Assembly: GCA_045133675.1 (NCBI GenBank)
Contig: JBGUUS010000142.1
Span: 1 to 24,477, forward strand
Reading direction: 5' to 3'
DNA length: 24,477 nt
Source: Paludihabitans sp045133675
GTDB lineage: Bacteria; Bacillota; Clostridia; Oscillospirales; Ruminococcaceae
Shown here piece by piece: positions 21,597 through 24,477 of the stretch. The stretch's first letter is position 1. Each line of letters starts with the position of its first letter. A program made the position numbers and the translations under genes. A model generated the notes under the pieces. It saw only the letters and a list, made by a program, of their open reading frames with translations, ran no database searches and was not told the origin of the DNA.

Positions 21597-21720
21597 GGTG
21601 TATTGTAATCTTTTTTAACCATTTCCGTTCTTTTCACATAAGTGAAAGATGCACGAAAAAATTCTCCTTCGAGAAAGGATTTTTTTCAAAGTAAGTATAG
21701 CTTTTTTGAAAGCTTTCTGT

Positions 21721-21726
21721 TATAAT
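21721..21726 (+). promoter_or_regulatory. -10 box of the ppdK promoter
   Basis: A perfect TATAAT about 110 bp before ppdK. The -35 position (TAGCTT) is poor. The palindrome GAAAGCTTTC lies at 21708-21717 in the spacer, so an activator may be needed. Confidence 0.5.
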
Positions 21727-21733
21727 ACTATGT

Positions 21734-21835
21734 GGTGTTTGGTACCCTGTACCAAACGTAAAATTCGAAACACCGTGCTGCGGCGGAAAGGACGCCTGCA
21801 CGCACCGTGGATAAATAAATTGGAGGAGATTTATC
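21734..21835 (+). promoter_or_regulatory. Structured 5' leader of ppdK
   Basis: GTTTGGTAC and GTACCAAAC (21737-21757) form a perfect 9-bp stem with loop CCT. GGTGTTT (21734-21740) can instead pair with AAACACC (21768-21774), using some of the same bases. A CGTGC/GCACG plus GGCG/CGCC hairpin follows (about 21774-21802). GATAAAT/ATTTATC (21810-21835) holds the ribosome site GGAGGAG in its loop. No known riboswitch was recognised. Confidence 0.5.
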
Positions 21836-24466
21836 GTGAGCAAAAAGTATGTTTACCTTTTCTCTGAAGGCAACGGCTCCATGCGCGAACTGCTCGGCGG
21901 CAAAGGTGCTAACCTTGCTGAAATGACCAACCTCGGTCTGCCGGTTCCGCAGGGCTTTACCATTTCCACAGAGGCTTGCACCCAGTACTATGAGGACGGC
22001 CAGAAGATCAATGATGAGATCCAGGCACAGATTATGGAATACATCGGCAAGATGGAAGAAGTTGTCGGCAAAAAATTCGGCGACCTCGAGAACCCGCTGC
22101 TGGTTTCCGTTCGTTCCGGTGCACGTGCTTCCATGCCGGGCATGATGGACACCATCCTCAACCTCGGTCTTAACGAAGAAGTAGTTGAAGTTATGGCTAA
22201 CAAATCGGGCAACGCTCGTTGGGCTTATGACTGCTACAGACGTTTTATCCAGATGTATTCCGACGTTGTTATGGAAGTCGGCAAAAAATACTTCGAAGAA
22301 CTCATCGACAAAATGAAAGAGGAAAAAGGCGTTTCTCTCGACACCGAGCTGACCGCTGAAGACCTCAAAGAGCTCGCTAACCAGTTCAAAGCTGAATACA
22401 AAGCTAAACTCGGTGTTGACTTCCCGTCTGACCCGAAAGAGCAGCTCATGGGCGCTGTTAAAGCTGTATTCCGTTCCTGGGACAACCCGCGTGCAAACGT
22501 TTACAGAAGAATGAACGACATTCCGTACTCCTGGGGCACCGCTGTTAACGTTCAGATGATGGCGTTCGGCAACCTCGGCGAGACCTCCGGCACCGGCGTT
22601 GCATTCACCCGTAACCCGGCAACCGGCGAGAAGAAACTCTTCGGTGAGTTCCTCATGAACGCACAGGGCGAAGACGTTGTTGCTGGTGTTCGTACTCCGC
22701 AGACCATCGATCAGCTTGCTGAAGTTATGCCGGAGTGCTACGCTCAGTTCGTAGAGATCTGCAACACCCTCGAGAACCACTACCGCGATATGCAGGACAT
22801 GGAGTTCACCATCGAGGACAAAAAACTCTACATGCTCCAGACCCGTAACGGTAAGAGAACCGCAGCTGCTGCTCTGAAGATCGCTTGCGACCTCGTTGAC
22901 GAAGGCATGATCTCTGAGAAAGACGCTGTTGCTATGATCGACCCGAGAACTCTCGACTCCCTCCTGCACCCGCAGTTCGAGGCGAAAGCTCTCAAATCCG
23001 CAAAACCGCTCGCTTCTGCACTTGCTGCTTCTCCGGGCGCTGCTTGCGGCCGCATCGTCTTCACTGCTGACGACGCTAAAGAGTGGGCAGAAAAAGGCGA
23101 AAAAGTTATCCTCGTTCGTCTCGAGACTTCTCCGGAAGACATCGAAGGCATGGTTGCTGCACAGGGCATCCTCACCGTTCGCGGCGGTATGACCTCTCAC
23201 GCAGCAGTAGTTGCACGTGGCATGGGCACCTGCTGTGTATCCGGCTGCGGCGAGATCAAAATGGACGAAGAGAACAAGAAATTCGAGCTGGCTGGCAGAA
23301 CCTTCGTTGAAGGCGACTGGATGTCTCTCGACGGCTCCACCGGTGCAATCTACGGTGAAGCTATTCCGACCACCGACGCTTCCATCGGCGGTGAGTTCGG
23401 CCGCATCATGAGCTGGGCAGATCAGTTCCGCGTTCTGAAAGTAAGAACCAACGCTGACTCCCCGCGTGACGCTAAACAGGCTAAAAACTTCGGTGCAGAA
23501 GGCATCGGCCTCTGCCGTACCGAGCATATGTTCTTCGACGCTGACCGTATCCCGGCTATCCGCGAGATGATCGTTGCTGACACCGTTGAGCAGAGAGAAG
23601 TTGCTCTTGCAAAACTCCTCCCGATGCAGCAGGCTGACTTCGAGGGTATGTACGAGGCTATGGAAGGTGCTCCGATCACCATCCGCTTCCTTGACCCGCC
23701 GCTGCACGAGTTCGTTCCGACTGAGGAAGACGATATCGCTGCTCTGGCTGCTACCATGGGTAAATCCGTTGCAGACGTTAAAGCTATCATCGCTTCCCTG
23801 CACGAGTTCAACCCGATGATGGGTCACCGTGGCTGCCGTCTGGCTGTTACTTATCCGGAAATCGCTGCAATGCAGACCAAAGCAGTTATCCAGGCTGCTC
23901 TCGCTGTAAAAGCTAACCACCCGGATTGGAACATCGTTCCGGAGATCATGATCCCGCTCGTTGGCGAAATCAAAGAGCTCGCTTACGTTAAAGGCATCGT
24001 AACCTCCACCGCTGACGCAGTTATCGCTGCTGCTGGCTCCGACCTGACCTACAAAGTAGGCACCATGATCGAGATCCCGCGTGCTGCTATCACCGCTGAC
24101 GAAATCGCAAAAGAGGCTGAGTTCTTCAGCTTCGGCACCAACGACCTGACCCAGATGACCTTCGGCTTCAGCCGTGACGACGCTGGCAAGTTCCTCGGCG
24201 CTTACTACGACAAGAAGATCTACGAGAACGATCCGTTCGCAAAACTCGACCAGAACGGCGTTGGCAAACTCGTTAAGATCGCTGCAGACCTCGGCAAACA
24301 GACCCGCCCGGACATCAAACTTGGTATCTGCGGCGAGCACGGCGGCGACCCGTCCTCCGTTGAATTCTGCCACAAAGTTGGTCTGACCTACGTTTCCTGC
24401 TCGCCGTTCCGCGTGCCGATCGCAAGACTGGCTGCTGCACAGGCTGCAATCAAAGACATGAAATAA
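21836..24466 (+). CDS. ppdK: Pyruvate, phosphate dikinase
   Basis: An 876-residue cytoplasmic enzyme that interconverts pyruvate, ATP and phosphate with phosphoenolpyruvate, AMP and pyrophosphate. The N-terminal ATP-grasp domain opens LLGGKGANLAEMTNLGLPVP. The swivelling phosphohistidine domain has GGMTSHAAVVARGMG with His455, the same number as in the Clostridium symbiosum enzyme. The C-terminal TIM barrel has GTNDLTQM and the catalytic Cys832 in GICGEHGGDP. The start is GTG, 7 bp after GGAGGAG. Strong codon bias suggests high expression. In anaerobes it serves pyrophosphate-linked glycolysis or gluconeogenesis. The stop lies 11 bp before the window end. Confidence 0.97.
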   Translation: MSKKYVYLFSEGNGSMRELLGGKGANLAEMTNLGLPVPQGFTISTEACTQYYEDGQKINDEIQAQIMEYIGKMEEVVGKKFGDLENPLLVSVRSGARASMPGMMDTILNLGLNEEVVEVMANKSGNARWAYDCYRRFIQMYSDVVMEVGKKYFEELIDKMKEEKGVSLDTELTAEDLKELANQFKAEYKAKLGVDFPSDPKEQLMGAVKAVFRSWDNPRANVYRRMNDIPYSWGTAVNVQMMAFGNLGETSGTGVAFTRNPATGEKKLFGEFLMNAQGEDVVAGVRTPQTIDQLAEVMPECYAQFVEICNTLENHYRDMQDMEFTIEDKKLYMLQTRNGKRTAAAALKIACDLVDEGMISEKDAVAMIDPRTLDSLLHPQFEAKALKSAKPLASALAASPGAACGRIVFTADDAKEWAEKGEKVILVRLETSPEDIEGMVAAQGILTVRGGMTSHAAVVARGMGTCCVSGCGEIKMDEENKKFELAGRTFVEGDWMSLDGSTGAIYGEAIPTTDASIGGEFGRIMSWADQFRVLKVRTNADSPRDAKQAKNFGAEGIGLCRTEHMFFDADRIPAIREMIVADTVEQREVALAKLLPMQQADFEGMYEAMEGAPITIRFLDPPLHEFVPTEEDDIAALAATMGKSVADVKAIIASLHEFNPMMGHRGCRLAVTYPEIAAMQTKAVIQAALAVKANHPDWNIVPEIMIPLVGEIKELAYVKGIVTSTADAVIAAAGSDLTYKVGTMIEIPRAAITADEIAKEAEFFSFGTNDLTQMTFGFSRDDAGKFLGAYYDKKIYENDPFAKLDQNGVGKLVKIAADLGKQTRPDIKLGICGEHGGDPSSVEFCHKVGLTYVSCSPFRVPIARLAAAQAAIKDMK

Positions 24467-24477
24467 TTTCGTGCCTT

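Noticed and set aside
21655..21690. AT-rich hairpin TTCTC-CTTC-GAGAA with flanking A and T runs as a terminator
   Set aside because: The stem is only 5 bp and no transcript is expected to end here, as it lies between two divergent promoters.
21728..24373. 881-residue open frame opposite ppdK
   Set aside because: The composition is typical of the reverse strand of a biased gene, and it ends in the ppdK promoter region. The forward frame has every catalytic motif.

Overview
The window looks like chromosomal DNA of a moderately GC-rich anaerobic Firmicute of class Clostridia, probably a gut-type Oscillospirales-like lineage. This is an inference from gene content: pyruvate phosphate dikinase, an IreB-family protein, an LplB/LplC-type sugar transporter, a NimA-like flavoprotein, a DUF559 nuclease beside small palindromic repeats, strong AGGAGG-type ribosome binding sites and TTGACA/TATAAT-like promoters. 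No rRNA, tRNA, CRISPR array, transposase or phage gene was recognised.

Region 1 (1-7446) is a carbohydrate-use locus. A GH38 alpha-mannosidase, followed 12 bp later by a truncated pyridoxamine-phosphate-oxidase-like gene, reads leftward. Reading rightward are two sugar ABC permeases and a lipoprotein sugar-binding protein, ended by a strong terminator. The 518-bp divergent region holds back-to-back promoters with a perfect palindrome between them, a second promoter and a possible short terminated leader RNA. No ATPase is encoded with the transporter. The simplest reading is uptake of mannose-containing oligosaccharides and their hydrolysis in the cytoplasm.

Region 2 (7447-13100) reads leftward. 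It holds a foldback repeat element next to a DUF559 nuclease, alanine racemase with a tiny membrane protein, tRNA adenosine deaminase tadA with a polytopic membrane protein, a diacylglycerol-kinase-family lipid kinase with an operator-like palindrome on its promoter, and a two-gene unit of small proteins. The second of these small proteins resembles a Nif11-type leader peptide with a Tyr/Asp-rich tail. It is the best candidate here for something undescribed.

Region 3 (13100-20070) reads rightward. It holds a membrane-anchored zinc-ribbon protein with a long Pro/Gln/Tyr repeat, a FucO-like lactaldehyde reductase, and a three-gene ABC-2 exporter with overlapping reading frames and two related permeases.

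Region 4 (20070-24477) holds a family 4-type glycosyltransferase converging on an ireB homologue across two hairpin terminators, then pyruvate phosphate dikinase behind a structured leader. Several well-expressed-looking genes (sugar-binding protein, fucO, ppdK) have a small perfect stem-loop just upstream.
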